From Paracoccus laeviglucosivorans (GTDB lineage: Bacteria; Pseudomonadota; Alphaproteobacteria; Rhodobacterales; Rhodobacteraceae): DNA of 64,000 bases. Made by a program: the position numbers and the translations under genes. A model generated the notes under the pieces. It worked only from the letters and a program-made list of their open reading frames with translations, did no database searches and was not told the DNA's origin. Below are positions 52,882 through 62,153 of this stretch, piece after piece. The stretch lies in contig NZ_FXTK01000002.1 of assembly GCF_900182695.1 (NCBI RefSeq), forward strand, positions 186,001-250,000, in the 5' to 3' direction. Numbering within the stretch: position 1 is the first letter of the stretch; each line of letters starts with the position of its first letter.

Positions 52882-55437
52882 TCAGGCGTCGCGGAAAGCT
52901 TTCAGGATATCCTGCACCAGATACGGTTTCTGGACGACCGGGACATCGGCAAATTCGTCCGGCAGATCGATGTCACGGCCATAGCCGGTCGCAAAGATGA
53001 AGCGCGTGCCGCGTGCCATCAACATCTGTGCTGCCGGGATCGAGGTTTCGTTCCGCAAGTTCAGATCCAGAACCGCAAGATCAGGGGCGTGATCCTGAAT
53101 CATCTGCAATGCGGTCGCGACGTTCGGAGCAACACCCACGACCTCAAGCCCGTGATCCTGCAATTCCGCCTCAAGCGACATGGCGATCAGGATCTGGTCT
53201 TCGACAAGCAGCACCCGGCGGCCTTCAAGGGAAGAAAGGCGGGGGGCGTCATCCGATTTCAGCGCAGGTATCGCGGCCGAGGCGTCGCCATCCAAAGCGC
53301 GCAGGAAACGGGCGGGCAGGCGGAACTGGGCCACAACGCCGTCGGGCTGGAACGCCAGTTCGCTTTCGCCGCCCAGATCGAAGGGCAAAGAACGTTTGAT
53401 CAGGTCTGAGCCGAACCCGGTCGTATCGGGAATCCTGACCCCTGTGACGTGGCTTTCCTGCCAGCGGATCGTGCAATCGCCGCCCGGCAGCAGCGACCAC
53501 GTAATCGCAAGCTGTCCGCTGCGCTGCGACAATGCCCCATATTTCGCGGCATTGGTTGCCATCTCATGCAAGATCAGCGCCATTACGGAAAACGCACGTG
53601 AATCCAGTGAGATAGCCGGTCCCTGCAGGCGAATGTCGTCGCCTTTGGCTGAATATGGACCAAGCTCGGCCTGCAGCAAATCACGCAGCAAGCCCCCGTT
53701 TTCGTCGCGGATCACCTGATCATGCGCATTCGCCAGCGCCTGAATGCGACCGCGCAGCGCACTGGTATAGCTGTGCAGCGTTTCGCCATCGTGATGCTTT
53801 TGGCTGACCAGCGTGCGGATGACGGCAAGGATGTTCTTGACGCGGTGGTTCAGTTCCTGGTTCAGCACACGCTGACGAACTGCGGCGCGGGCGCGTTCGT
53901 CGGCCAGCAGTTCCGAGTTGAACAGCAACACCTCGACCACCGAAATCCGCAGTGCCTCGGCAAAGCGGTGATCGGCCTCGGACCACGGATGCGATTTGCC
54001 GCGCACCGTCTCTTTCCAGATCGCAAAGCTTTTGCGCGGGGTCAGACGGTCGCCCAAGGGGCCGGTTTCATAGGTCTTGTTCGGGTCGCCCGCCCAGTCC
54101 AGTGTCTGCTCGGCCTCTTGCCGGAAATAGAACAGGAAATCGCGGGGACGCTGCGACAGGGGGATGATCAGAACACCTGCGGCGATTCGTGTCAGATCGG
54201 TCGCTTCGGGCAGCAGCGTGGAAAGCTGGTCGGTCTGGAATATCTGACCATCCGGTGCGGCCTCGGCCAGACGCAGCAGCGGTTCGGCGGCTTCATGGCT
54301 GGGGGCGTGTCCCTGCTTGCTCCATTTGCCGTTGAACCACAGCGCGATGCCTTCGGCAGAAATCAGATCGGCAAGCTGGGGCAGGCGGTTTTCCAGCGCG
54401 GTGTTCACGTCCTCGCTGCGGCTGGCATCGACCATAAGATCGTCCAGCGCGCGGCGCGCCAGGTCTTCGGCCTTGCGGGCGTGCTTGCGGCGCAGCGAAT
54501 CCAGATGCATCGAGAAGAATTCGCCCACCATCTCGGCTGCGGCGCGATCGGCCATGCTCAGCACCTTGGGCGCATAATGGTGGCAGGCGATCAGGCCCCA
54601 AAGCTGGCCGTTGATGATGATCGACACCGACATCGAGGCCGAGACGCCCATATTGCGCAGATATTCGCAATGAACCGGAGAGACGCTGCGCAGATGCGCA
54701 TAGGACATGTCCAGCGCCGCCCCGCGTTCGTCCTGCACCGGCAAGACCGGGACGGGTTCAAAAGACGCATCGCTGATGACGCGGATCGGGTTGCGCAGGT
54801 AAAGCGCGCGGGCCTGCTGGGGAATGTCGCTGGCCGGGAAATATTGGCCACGGAAGCTTTCATGGACATCCAGCTTGGCCTCGCTGACGACCTTGCCCGC
54901 GCCATCCGGGCCAAGCTCATAGATCATCACGCGGTCATAACCAAGCTTGGCCTGAATCAGATAGGCGGCCTGCTGGATCACCGCTTCGGCGCTGTCCAGC
55001 GCGCGCAGGCGGCCCACGACGGTGCGCGCCATGCTCATGACAGCACCCAGATTTTCGGAAGCGGGTTCGAATTCCAGAATGGCGTGGCCGTCATATCGAT
55101 GGCCGGTCACGTCGAAACTTTGCCCGTTCACCTCTAGCCCAAAAACCAGCGCGGGGCGGGGCTCATGCCCTGCAACGGCAAGTGCGTTGACCAGCGTGTG
55201 CACGTGGTCGGCCCCGATGATCTCGGCCAAGGGTTTGCCGTTGGGATCGTCGGTCAGCCCCAGCATCCGCATGGCATTGGCAGAATGGCGCAGCACGACA
55301 CGGGCAGCTGCATCACAGGCCAGCAAGCAACCATGCGGTTGGATGCTGCCGGGAATATGGATGGGTTCACGGTCGCAGTTGGTCAGGTCAATCGGCTGAC
55401 CAGCAAGCGAGGCATCCGACACGGAATTTCGGGTCAT
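52882..55437 (-). CDS. bphP: Bacteriophytochrome: PAS-GAF-PHY, HWE kinase, receiver domain
   Basis: 851 residues. Cys21 in LTNCDREPIHIPG is the bilin attachment site. PAS covers about 20-125, GAF about 140-310 with YFPASDIPQQARALY, PHY about 325-500. An HWE-type histidine kinase follows with His531 in ELNHRVKN, and a C-terminal receiver ends the protein with phospho-Asp791 in LDLNL. It senses red/far-red light through biliverdin. The kinase-receiver fusion means the output is internal or passed to an unlinked partner. The start overlaps the heme oxygenase stop by ATGA; the frame stays open upstream only as shadow. Confidence 0.95.
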   Translation of the reverse strand: MTRNSVSDASLAGQPIDLTNCDREPIHIPGSIQPHGCLLACDAAARVVLRHSANAMRMLGLTDDPNGKPLAEIIGADHVHTLVNALAVAGHEPRPALVFGLEVNGQSFDVTGHRYDGHAILEFEPASENLGAVMSMARTVVGRLRALDSAEAVIQQAAYLIQAKLGYDRVMIYELGPDGAGKVVSEAKLDVHESFRGQYFPASDIPQQARALYLRNPIRVISDASFEPVPVLPVQDERGAALDMSYAHLRSVSPVHCEYLRNMGVSASMSVSIIINGQLWGLIACHHYAPKVLSMADRAAAEMVGEFFSMHLDSLRRKHARKAEDLARRALDDLMVDASRSEDVNTALENRLPQLADLISAEGIALWFNGKWSKQGHAPSHEAAEPLLRLAEAAPDGQIFQTDQLSTLLPEATDLTRIAAGVLIIPLSQRPRDFLFYFRQEAEQTLDWAGDPNKTYETGPLGDRLTPRKSFAIWKETVRGKSHPWSEADHRFAEALRISVVEVLLFNSELLADERARAAVRQRVLNQELNHRVKNILAVIRTLVSQKHHDGETLHSYTSALRGRIQALANAHDQVIRDENGGLLRDLLQAELGPYSAKGDDIRLQGPAISLDSRAFSVMALILHEMATNAAKYGALSQRSGQLAITWSLLPGGDCTIRWQESHVTGVRIPDTTGFGSDLIKRSLPFDLGGESELAFQPDGVVAQFRLPARFLRALDGDASAAIPALKSDDAPRLSSLEGRRVLLVEDQILIAMSLEAELQDHGLEVVGVAPNVATALQMIQDHAPDLAVLDLNLRNETSIPAAQMLMARGTRFIFATGYGRDIDLPDEFADVPVVQKPYLVQDILKAFRDA

Positions 55438-55979
55438 ACCCCTGCCTCCACCCCATAGGCAAGAAGCGCGGTCTGAAAGACCTGCCGCGCCGCCGCAGTC
55501 GCGGGCTCGGGCGGGGCTGCGGATTGTTCCAGCCAGTCCAGAAACGCGGGCCAGCGGGTGGGTGCGGCTGTTTGCTGGGCCAGATGCCGTGCGCCGTGCC
55601 GTTCGTCGAAGCCCAGTGCCGCCGCGCGACGCGCGATCAGGCGCGCACCAAGGGCCGACCCCTCCAGAACGTAAAGCGCCGCAGCCTTCGCCGCGAAATC
55701 GTGTAAAGCAGGTGCGGGCGCGGCTGTCGGCACGGGTTCGCCCAGATCGGCCAGATCGGCGCGCAGATTGTCCAACAGCCGTTCGACCTGCCAACCCGCG
55801 TCGTCCAACGCCGGCTCCAGCGCAGCACGAAAAGCATAGGTGCCGCGCAGATAGTGACGATAATCCTCGGATCCGCGCATCTCACCCATGGCGCTGTCCA
55901 ACGCATCGTGAAGATCGCGTGTCCCGCTCATCAGCAGGTGGCGCAAGGTCTGGGGCTGCAATCTAAGTGCCAAGGTCAA
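55434..55979 (-). CDS. bphO: Biliverdin-forming heme oxygenase
   Basis: 181 residues. His24 in GTRDLHDALD is the proximal heme ligand, and ALYVLEGSALGARLIARRA carries the distal-helix glycines. It opens heme to give biliverdin for the phytochrome encoded next. The start is uncertain: TTG at 55979 or 55973, with an ATG only at residue 17, which would cut the first helix. Overlap with bphP by four bases shows that chromophore and apoprotein are made together. Confidence 0.9.
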   Translation of the reverse strand: MTLALRLQPQTLRHLLMSGTRDLHDALDSAMGEMRGSEDYRHYLRGTYAFRAALEPALDDAGWQVERLLDNLRADLADLGEPVPTAAPAPALHDFAAKAAALYVLEGSALGARLIARRAAALGFDERHGARHLAQQTAAPTRWPAFLDWLEQSAAPPEPATAAARQVFQTALLAYGVEAGV

Positions 55980-56128
55980 TCTGCCGGTTGTTGCGGCAGG
56001 CCGTGCCGCGTTTGACGACGGTGAATAGACCTGACCGAGATTTCAATGCCAGAGTTTTCACATTCCTGATCGAATGTCCAATTTCCGGCAGAGAATTAAC
56101 CTAAATCAATCTTGAACGGCGAAAAAGT

Positions 56129-56157
56129 GAAAACCCGCAAGTGTCTCGCGGGTTTTC
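56129..56157 (-). terminator. Terminator after the Hint-domain gene
   Basis: GAAAACCCGC (56129-56138) pairs with GCGGGTTTTC (56148-56157) around a 9-base loop, 22 bases beyond the stop. On the minus strand ACTTTTTCGCC follows. It could also end transcription coming from the other side. Confidence 0.8.
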
Positions 56158-56178
56158 CGATTCGTTTTTTCTGATGGA

Positions 56179-57276
56179 TCATACGGTTGGGACGACCAAA
56201 GCGCGCGTGTGCTGGACGTGGCGCACGACCAGCTTTCGCGACTGTCGGCCCGACAGCAGCAAGCGCGCGCCATCCGGTGCGGCCTGCAGGCTGCGAAGTT
56301 CGGGGAAGATCGCGAAGATTTCGTCCAACGCTGCGGCGCCGACCGATTTCAGGGCTTCGGGTCCGGGATAAAGGGACTCGGTTTCGGCACCGTTAGAGAT
56401 CACGATTTCATGCTGGTCAAACAGCATATGGAAATATTCGATCTCGGTGCATTCGGCGGCAATGTCGATGCCGTCGATCTGCAAAAGCTGTTTTGCGGCG
56501 ACCAGAACCTCGGCTGCGCCGAACATCTTCATCGCGATGCGCGACCGCAGCAACACCCGATGCTGCGGAGAAACCAGCAGATCCTGCTTGGGCAATCCCA
56601 TGCCAAGGGCACCAGCGCGAATGCGGATCGGCTGCATATTCTTATTTGCCGCAAGCGTCCGCGCATCCAGATAAGCGGAACCGATCCAACCGATCGGCTG
56701 CGCGCCGTGATCGCGGGTCAGAACCAGATCCCCTTCGTGCAGATTTTCGATCGCAATCTCGCCATTCGGCGTTGCAATCATTGTGCCACGGGTAAAGCAG
56801 GGCGCCTGCATCTGATTGACGGACAGCGAATTGTTGTCGCTGTCTTCAGTCCCCTTCCACACCGCACTAAGATGCGTGTGTTCCGGCGGCCATTCACCTT
56901 TGAACGTATATCCGACGATCTGACCTTGCGAGCTGATCGCGACAAGCCGGTATTCTTTCAGAACGCCATCGACCGTCGCGTTCAGCGTGATTTCAAATTC
57001 ATTTTCCAGCGCCGAGCCTGCCGAAAACCGCTCGATCGGTTCGATCAGAAATTGCGTGCTTTCGCCCGGAGCATTGTCATCGAGCGACTGGTTGTTCTGA
57101 TCCGTATCATGGACGCTGATTTCTACAGCCGACTGGCGCGTATAGGTAAAGGTGCCATAGGCATCCTTCCAGCCAGATCCGTCATCTGCAGTATTCGGAT
57201 CGCGAATTGGTTGGTAACCGCCATCCGAAGTCGTGAACGCTTCAGGCGGAAGGACAAACAAGGAATAATTGGACAT
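56179..57276 (-). CDS. Hint (hedgehog/intein) domain protein
   Basis: 365 residues. Residues 1-150 are an acidic, Asp/Asn-rich region without signal peptide. Cys at about 159 in APCFTRGTMIATPNGE begins a Hint_2 domain running to about 300, with GDLVLTRDHGAQPIGWIG and LVSPQHRVLLRS as conserved blocks. In Rhodobacteraceae such proteins are common and often secreted by type I systems, with the Hint part possibly self-cleaving. No type I transporter gene is adjacent. The base composition is more AT-rich than that of its neighbours. Confidence 0.9.
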   Translation of the reverse strand: MSNYSLFVLPPEAFTTSDGGYQPIRDPNTADDGSGWKDAYGTFTYTRQSAVEISVHDTDQNNQSLDDNAPGESTQFLIEPIERFSAGSALENEFEITLNATVDGVLKEYRLVAISSQGQIVGYTFKGEWPPEHTHLSAVWKGTEDSDNNSLSVNQMQAPCFTRGTMIATPNGEIAIENLHEGDLVLTRDHGAQPIGWIGSAYLDARTLAANKNMQPIRIRAGALGMGLPKQDLLVSPQHRVLLRSRIAMKMFGAAEVLVAAKQLLQIDGIDIAAECTEIEYFHMLFDQHEIVISNGAETESLYPGPEALKSVGAAALDEIFAIFPELRSLQAAPDGARLLLSGRQSRKLVVRHVQHTRALVVPTV

Positions 57277-57712
57277 CGTTAAGACCCATCAAACTCGAAG
57301 TAACAGACGCCCTGAATGGGGCACCGACAAAGCCGATGGAGGAAATGCTCGAGATCGTCGCGAAAACAATCAAACAGGAACCCAAACAAATTCGACCATC
57401 TCGCAGATTGCAACAACACACATCCTGCTTGGGTTTCTTTTACGATGTGCCAAAAGCTTAGCCAATGGGGCCGATCATGTCTTTTTGGACAGGCGGGTTC
57501 CGGTGCGTCTGGGCGAAAACTGACGAAATAGTCAGCTACCGTTTTCCCGATTGTCGGGGCATAACGATGACGTTGTTGATCGGTAGCCTTGTTTTTGTTG
57601 TTAAGTGTTTATTGTTGCAGAAAAATTGCCGGGCGAGCGGTGGGGATCGCTCGTCCGGGAAAGAACGAAAAGTGCGATGGGCGTTCGTTTGAAGGGTGTC
57701 TGGATTGCGCTT
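57277..57712. other. 436-base intergenic region between Hint and TetR genes
   Basis: AT-rich compared with neighbours. It holds the promoter side of the Hint gene and the terminator of the TetR gene (57621-57657). An open frame of 75 codons on the plus strand (57465-57692) has no ribosome site or recognisable product and is not called. Confidence 0.6.
57621..57657 (-). terminator. Terminator of the TetR gene
   Basis: Ten paired bases with one G-T pair (57630-57639 with 57648-57657), then on the minus strand GGCAATTTTTC. It is a canonical stem plus T-run, 56 bases past the stop. Confidence 0.75.
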
Positions 57713-58333
57713 TCAGGCGCTTTGTATGCACAGAACTCTGCTTGTGAACATATGCATTGCGGCGCGGGCGGCTGTAAGTTCATCGTGTTCCGGTGCCCAT
57801 CTGGCCAGATCGCCCAGCAGCATTTTGCTGACCAGTCCATAAGCGAATGAATGGGCGGCGGCGATCAGCAATGGCAGGTTTTCGTCCTGCGAAAGTTTCC
57901 CCATTGATTTCGCCCGCATCAAGAGCCGCAGCATCAATTCATGGATGGATTGTTCGTAACGCATCAGCTTATCGTTATGCTGAAAATCCTCGGCAGGCAT
58001 CGACCCGATAATGCGAAATTCGCGCGGGTGATTATATGCCCATTCGATATAGGCATCCGATAATGCTTGAAACTGCGCGACGGGGTCCTGATCATTGACC
58101 TTGACGATAGTGCGCACGCATTGATCATGCAAAAGCATCATAGCGTTTTCGGCTATCGCAACTAAAAGTTGCTGCTCTGATCCAAAAATCCCGCATAAGG
58201 AGTTTTCCGGCACATCCAGCTTGTCGGCCAGTTCCGCCATTTGCGGCATCTGTCCGGTTTCCGCGACAATATCGGTCGCGGTATTCAGGGCATCGGCATA
58301 AAGCGTTCTTCCCTGACGGCCATATTGGGACAT
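57713..58333 (-). CDS. TetR/AcrR family transcriptional regulator
   Basis: 206 residues from ATG 58333 with GGAG nine bases upstream. A TetR-like three-helix DNA-binding domain covers about 10-55 (MPQMAELADKLDVPENSLCGIFGS), but several canonical positions differ. The C-terminal ligand domain with AYIEWAYNHPREFRIIGSMP is of the WHG/TetR_C_33 type. Its target is unknown; the neighbours on either side are regulators or the Hint protein. Confidence 0.82.
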   Translation of the reverse strand: MSQYGRQGRTLYADALNTATDIVAETGQMPQMAELADKLDVPENSLCGIFGSEQQLLVAIAENAMMLLHDQCVRTIVKVNDQDPVAQFQALSDAYIEWAYNHPREFRIIGSMPAEDFQHNDKLMRYEQSIHELMLRLLMRAKSMGKLSQDENLPLLIAAAHSFAYGLVSKMLLGDLARWAPEHDELTAARAAMHMFTSRVLCIQSA

Positions 58334-58494
58334 CAAAGACTCCGTGATCCATTGGTGGCCTCGGGACAGAAAAACAATGACAACCAACGGAGAGCCGGCG
58401 CCCCTATAGCATCCCGGCTTGCGAAAATTCAAGTCGTGGCAGGATAACTTGCAATCAAACTGCCGGAACGTTGCGTCGGGTTGGACGGATAAAG

Positions 58495-59382
58495 TTAAAG
58501 CGGAACGGCCCGGCTGTCCTTGGGTGGCACACCATAGGCGCGACGGAAATCGCGGCTAAATTGTGTTGGGCTTTCATAACCCACGGCATAGGCGATCGGC
58601 GATACTGTTTCTTCTCCGTCCACCAAACGTTCGCGGGCAAGCGCCAGCCGCAGTGCCTTTTGATACTGGATGGGCGAGGTGGCGGTAATCGCCTTGAAAT
58701 GTTCGTGAAAACTTGACGCGCTCATCCCGGCCACGGCGGCGAGGTCCTGCGTTCGCAAGGGCGCGTCCCAGTGCTGGCGGATATGCGAAATGGCGCGGGC
58801 GATGCGGCTGGCGGGGCTGCCGGGCTGCGACAGTTGGCGCATCATGCTGCCGTGACGCGACAGCAGGACGCGGAAATGCAGTTCGCGGCGGATCATCGGG
58901 CCAAGAATGCGTTCCTCAAGCGGGCGGTCGCGAAGCCGAAACAAGCGCGTCATGGCATCGACGACGCCCTGTTCCGCCGTTCCCGCCGCCACCGCTTCGC
59001 CGCGCGCAGCGTCTATGGTGCCCGGCTCCATTTCGGCCTGCAGACCGCGCAGGATTTCGGGGTCGATGCGGCAAGCCAGCGCGACATAGGGCCGATCCGG
59101 GGTCGCCTGGGTGATCCGCGCGCCCGTCACCAGTTCATGCGAAACCAAGGCCGTTTCGCCCGCTGCAAATCCCACCGCGCCGTTGCGATGTTGGATTTCT
59201 TTGGCCCCTTGGAGGACAAGGCAGATCATCGGATGATACAGCGTCAGCCGAATCTGTGATGGATGCCGCGCCCGCACGACGGAAAGCCCATCCGGTCCCG
59301 CAGGCACGGGTTGGCTTTCCGTGCCATGTTGCTGGGCGATCAGGACACAATCTTCGATCAGTTGGGCATTGGTCTGTTCCAT
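58495..59382 (-). CDS. AraC family regulator with AraC_N domain
   Basis: 295 residues from ATG 59382. The N-terminal half matches the AraC_N type (YHPMICLVLQGAKEIQ, then LVSHELVTGARITQATPDRPYVAL). The C-terminus has the two helix-turn-helix motifs, LAAVAGMSASSFHEHFKAIT and VSPIAYAVGYESPTQFSRDFRRAYG. It is divergent from the SDR gene with 143 bases between, the usual setting for a regulator that activates a neighbouring oxidoreductase gene. Confidence 0.92.
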   Translation of the reverse strand: MEQTNAQLIEDCVLIAQQHGTESQPVPAGPDGLSVVRARHPSQIRLTLYHPMICLVLQGAKEIQHRNGAVGFAAGETALVSHELVTGARITQATPDRPYVALACRIDPEILRGLQAEMEPGTIDAARGEAVAAGTAEQGVVDAMTRLFRLRDRPLEERILGPMIRRELHFRVLLSRHGSMMRQLSQPGSPASRIARAISHIRQHWDAPLRTQDLAAVAGMSASSFHEHFKAITATSPIQYQKALRLALARERLVDGEETVSPIAYAVGYESPTQFSRDFRRAYGVPPKDSRAVPL

Positions 59383-59525
59383 GACATCTGAATAAGACAG
59401 TCCGTATCGCATTTCACGCAGATTCCACCGGTTCGGAGGATTGGGCAAGTCTTGCGGAGGATGTGGCAGGCAATCCGTCCCGCCGTGCCGCATATTCCCA
59501 CCATCCAAGACGAAGGAGAGCGGAT

Positions 59526-60278
59526 ATGAAAATCGCAGTCATCACCGGTGGTAGCCGTGGCCTTGGCCGGAACGCCGCGCTGCATCTGGCCCGCGCGGGC
59601 GTCGGGGTCGTGCTAACCTATCACGGCAATTCGGCAGCCGCCGATCAGGTCGTGGAGCAGATCACGGATGCGGGCGGCAAGGCCGCCGCGCTGCAACTTG
59701 ATACGGCGGATGTCGGGACTTTTGCCGATTTCTCGGGCCGTTTGCGCGACGCCTTGCAACGGGGTTGGGGCCGCGCCGATTTCGACTATCTGTTTAACAA
59801 TGCGGGGCATGGCATCCACAAACCCTTCATGGAAACCACGCCCGAGGATTTCGACGGGCTTGTGGCCGTGCATCTGAAAGGCGTGTTCTTCCTGACCCAG
59901 CAGCTTTTGCCGCTGATCGTGGATGGCGGGCGTATCCTGAACGTGTCCAGCGGGTTGGCGCGTTTCAGCCTGCCGGGATATGCGGCCTATGCTACGATGA
60001 AGGGTGGGGTCGAGGTGCTGAGCCGTTATCTGGCGCGCGAACTGGGCCATCGCGGCATTGCGGTGAACACGCTGGCCCCCGGTGCGATCGAAACGGATTT
60101 CGGCGGTGGCGCGGTGCGTGACATCCCCGAGGTGAACCGCATGGTTGCCGCTGCGACCGCGATGGGTCGCGCGGGTTTGCCGGACGACATCGGCGGCGCG
60201 GTCGCGTCGATCCTGACCGATGGCATGGGCTGGATGACCGGCCAGCGGATCGAGGTTTCGGGCGGCCAGAACCTGTAA
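59526..60278 (+). CDS. Short-chain dehydrogenase/reductase
   Basis: 250 residues from ATG 59526 with GAAGGAG upstream. TGGSRGLG is the NAD(P) glycine motif, FNNAGHG the NNAG motif, with a catalytic Ser in NVSSG and Tyr-x-x-x-Lys in YATMK. The C-terminal GRAGLPDDIGGAV and TGQRIEVSGGQ are typical of classical SDRs. The substrate is unknown. Divergent AraC-family regulator upstream. Confidence 0.93.
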   Translation: MKIAVITGGSRGLGRNAALHLARAGVGVVLTYHGNSAAADQVVEQITDAGGKAAALQLDTADVGTFADFSGRLRDALQRGWGRADFDYLFNNAGHGIHKPFMETTPEDFDGLVAVHLKGVFFLTQQLLPLIVDGGRILNVSSGLARFSLPGYAAYATMKGGVEVLSRYLARELGHRGIAVNTLAPGAIETDFGGGAVRDIPEVNRMVAAATAMGRAGLPDDIGGAVASILTDGMGWMTGQRIEVSGGQNL

Positions 60279-60297
60279 CCGGACCTGCCGCGGCGCG

Positions 60298-61197
60298 TCA
60301 GCCAGCCGCAAGAAAGGCCCGAAGCCGGGGCGCGACGAAATCCACGAAAGCCCGGACGCGCCCCGGCATCCGCGTGCCGCCAAGGAAAAGCGCGTGAATA
60401 TCCTCGCGATCCTCGGCAATGGCGCCGGGCAGAACCTCGATCAGGCGACCGGCTGCAAGATCGGCACGGATGTGGAATTCGCCCATCCGCGCCAGCCCCA
60501 TTCCGGCCAGCGCCATGCGGCGCACGGTTTCGCCGTTATTGGCCAGCAATGGGCGGCGACTGATCAGCCGCCCGCCTTCGCGCGCAGGCCAGATCGGAGA
60601 GGAACGGCGGAAGTTGAAGCTTAGAAAATCATGCCCGCCCAGATCATCTACCGTTTGCGGCGTGCCGACGCGCGCCAGATATTCGGGCGAGGCGATGATC
60701 TTGCGCTGTGCGCTGCCCAGTTTCAGCGCTGTCAACCCCGAATCCGACAATGCACCGACACGAAAGGCAATATCCGTGCGGTCCTGATACATGTCCACGA
60801 TGTCGTCGGATAGCGACAGGTCCACCACGATTTCGGGATGGGCCTGCCAGAATGCTGGCAGCAAGGGCTCGATCCCGAAAACCCCCAGCCCGACCGAGGT
60901 GCTGATGCGGACCGTGCCGCCGATATAGGCCGCGTCCTGCGACAGATCGTGTTCGATCTGCTCCATTTCGGCCAGCAGGGCCTGACTGCGTTCGTAATAG
61001 ACCTGCCCCTCGGCGGTCAAAGACAGGCTGCGGGTGGAACGCTCCAGCAGGCGCACACCCAGCCGGGCCTCGATCCGGGCGATCAGCTTGCTGACGCTGG
61101 AAGGTGTCATCAGCAAATGCTTGGCCGCGCGGGAAAAGCTGCCCGTTTCGACCACGCGCAGGAACACCTGCATTTCGCCCGCCCGATTGTCCATCAC
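60298..61197 (-). CDS. LysR family transcriptional regulator
   Basis: 299 residues. The N-terminal winged helix (MQVFLRVVETGSFSRAAKHL then SSVSKLIARIEARLGVRLLERSTR) is standard LysR and a two-lobed effector domain follows. It is divergent from the aldo/keto reductase gene with 120 bases between and a GTGAA-N5-TTCAC repeat near its own start. It most likely controls the reductase and the MFS gene. Confidence 0.94.
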   Translation of the reverse strand: MMDNRAGEMQVFLRVVETGSFSRAAKHLLMTPSSVSKLIARIEARLGVRLLERSTRSLSLTAEGQVYYERSQALLAEMEQIEHDLSQDAAYIGGTVRISTSVGLGVFGIEPLLPAFWQAHPEIVVDLSLSDDIVDMYQDRTDIAFRVGALSDSGLTALKLGSAQRKIIASPEYLARVGTPQTVDDLGGHDFLSFNFRRSSPIWPAREGGRLISRRPLLANNGETVRRMALAGMGLARMGEFHIRADLAAGRLIEVLPGAIAEDREDIHALFLGGTRMPGRVRAFVDFVAPRLRAFLAAG

Positions 61198-61206
61198 TAG
61201 CCTTTC

Positions 61207-61221
61207 GTGAAATCAGTTCAC
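61207..61221. promoter_or_regulatory. Inverted repeat GTGAA-N5-TTCAC, candidate LysR site
   Basis: Five-base arms at 61207-61211 and 61217-61221, ten bases before the LysR start in the divergent promoter. It fits the T-N11-A rule for LysR-type operators. Confidence 0.55.
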
Positions 61222-61317
61222 AGATAAAGTGGATCATGGCCATGTTATCAAGCCCGCCCGCGCTGCGTATGTCCGACCTACCAATTCGGAATGATCGCAG
61301 TAGCGAGGAAGATAACA

Positions 61318-62142
61318 ATGCAATATGTGACCGCGGGCGGGGCAACGATCCCCGCATTGGGCTTTGGCGTGTTCCGCATGTCGGATGCCGAGGTCGGGCG
61401 GATCGTGCCCGCCGCACTTGAAACAGGCTTTCGCCATTTCGACACCGCGCAGATCTACGGTAACGAGGCGGCGCTTGGCCGTGCGCTTCGAACCGCCGGA
61501 GCCGCGCGGGACGACCTTTTCCTGACCACCAAAGTCTGGATCGACAATTACAGCGCCGATCGCTTTGCGGCCTCGGTCGATGAAAGTCTGGACAAGCTGG
61601 GCGTGGATCGCGTCGATCTGCTGTTGCTGCATTGGCCGGGTGACAAGGTGCCGGTGGCGGATCAGATCGCGCTGCTTAATCAGGTGCAGGCGGCGGGCAA
61701 GACGCGCCATATCGGCGTCAGCAACCAGAACCTGACGCAGCTGCGCCAATCGGTCGAGGCAAGCGCCGCACCCATCGTCACCAATCAGATCGAGGCGCAT
61801 CCCTATCTGGACCAACAAGCCATGCTGGTTGCGGCCAAGTCGGCTGGTGTCGCGCTGACCGCGTATTTCGGCATGGCCGATGGTGCCGTTCCGCGTGACG
61901 GGCTGCTGCAACAGATAGGCGCAAAACATGGCAAGACGGCAGCGCAGGTGGCGCTGCGCTGGCTGATCCAGCAGGGGTTCATCGCCTTGTCCAAGACCGC
62001 CAATCCCGCCCGCCTCCCCGAGAATTTCGCCATCTTCGACTTTGACCTGACGCCGCAGGACATGGTCGCCATCGCGGGCCTTGCCCGTCCCGATGGTCGC
62101 CTGGTCAGCCCCGAAGGACTGGCCCCCGACTGGGCCGCATGA
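61318..62142 (+). CDS. Aldo/keto reductase (2,5-diketogluconate reductase-like)
   Basis: 274 residues from ATG 61318 (GAGGAAG upstream). The catalytic tetrad is visible: Asp42 and Tyr47 in FDTAQIYGNE, Lys72 in LTTKVW, His105 in LLLHWPG. The barrel has the NADPH-binding end with SKTANPARLPENF. It reduces aldehydes or ketones, and the natural substrate is unknown. It is followed at once by an MFS exporter and faces a LysR regulator, a pattern often seen for a response to reactive or xenobiotic compounds. Confidence 0.93.
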   Translation: MQYVTAGGATIPALGFGVFRMSDAEVGRIVPAALETGFRHFDTAQIYGNEAALGRALRTAGAARDDLFLTTKVWIDNYSADRFAASVDESLDKLGVDRVDLLLLHWPGDKVPVADQIALLNQVQAAGKTRHIGVSNQNLTQLRQSVEASAAPIVTNQIEAHPYLDQQAMLVAAKSAGVALTAYFGMADGAVPRDGLLQQIGAKHGKTAAQVALRWLIQQGFIALSKTANPARLPENFAIFDFDLTPQDMVAIAGLARPDGRLVSPEGLAPDWAA

Positions 62143-62153
62143 AAGGATATCAC

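Noticed and set aside
57465..57692. A 75-codon plus-strand frame with one hydrophobic stretch
   Set aside because: No ribosome site, and it runs through the TetR terminator hairpin.
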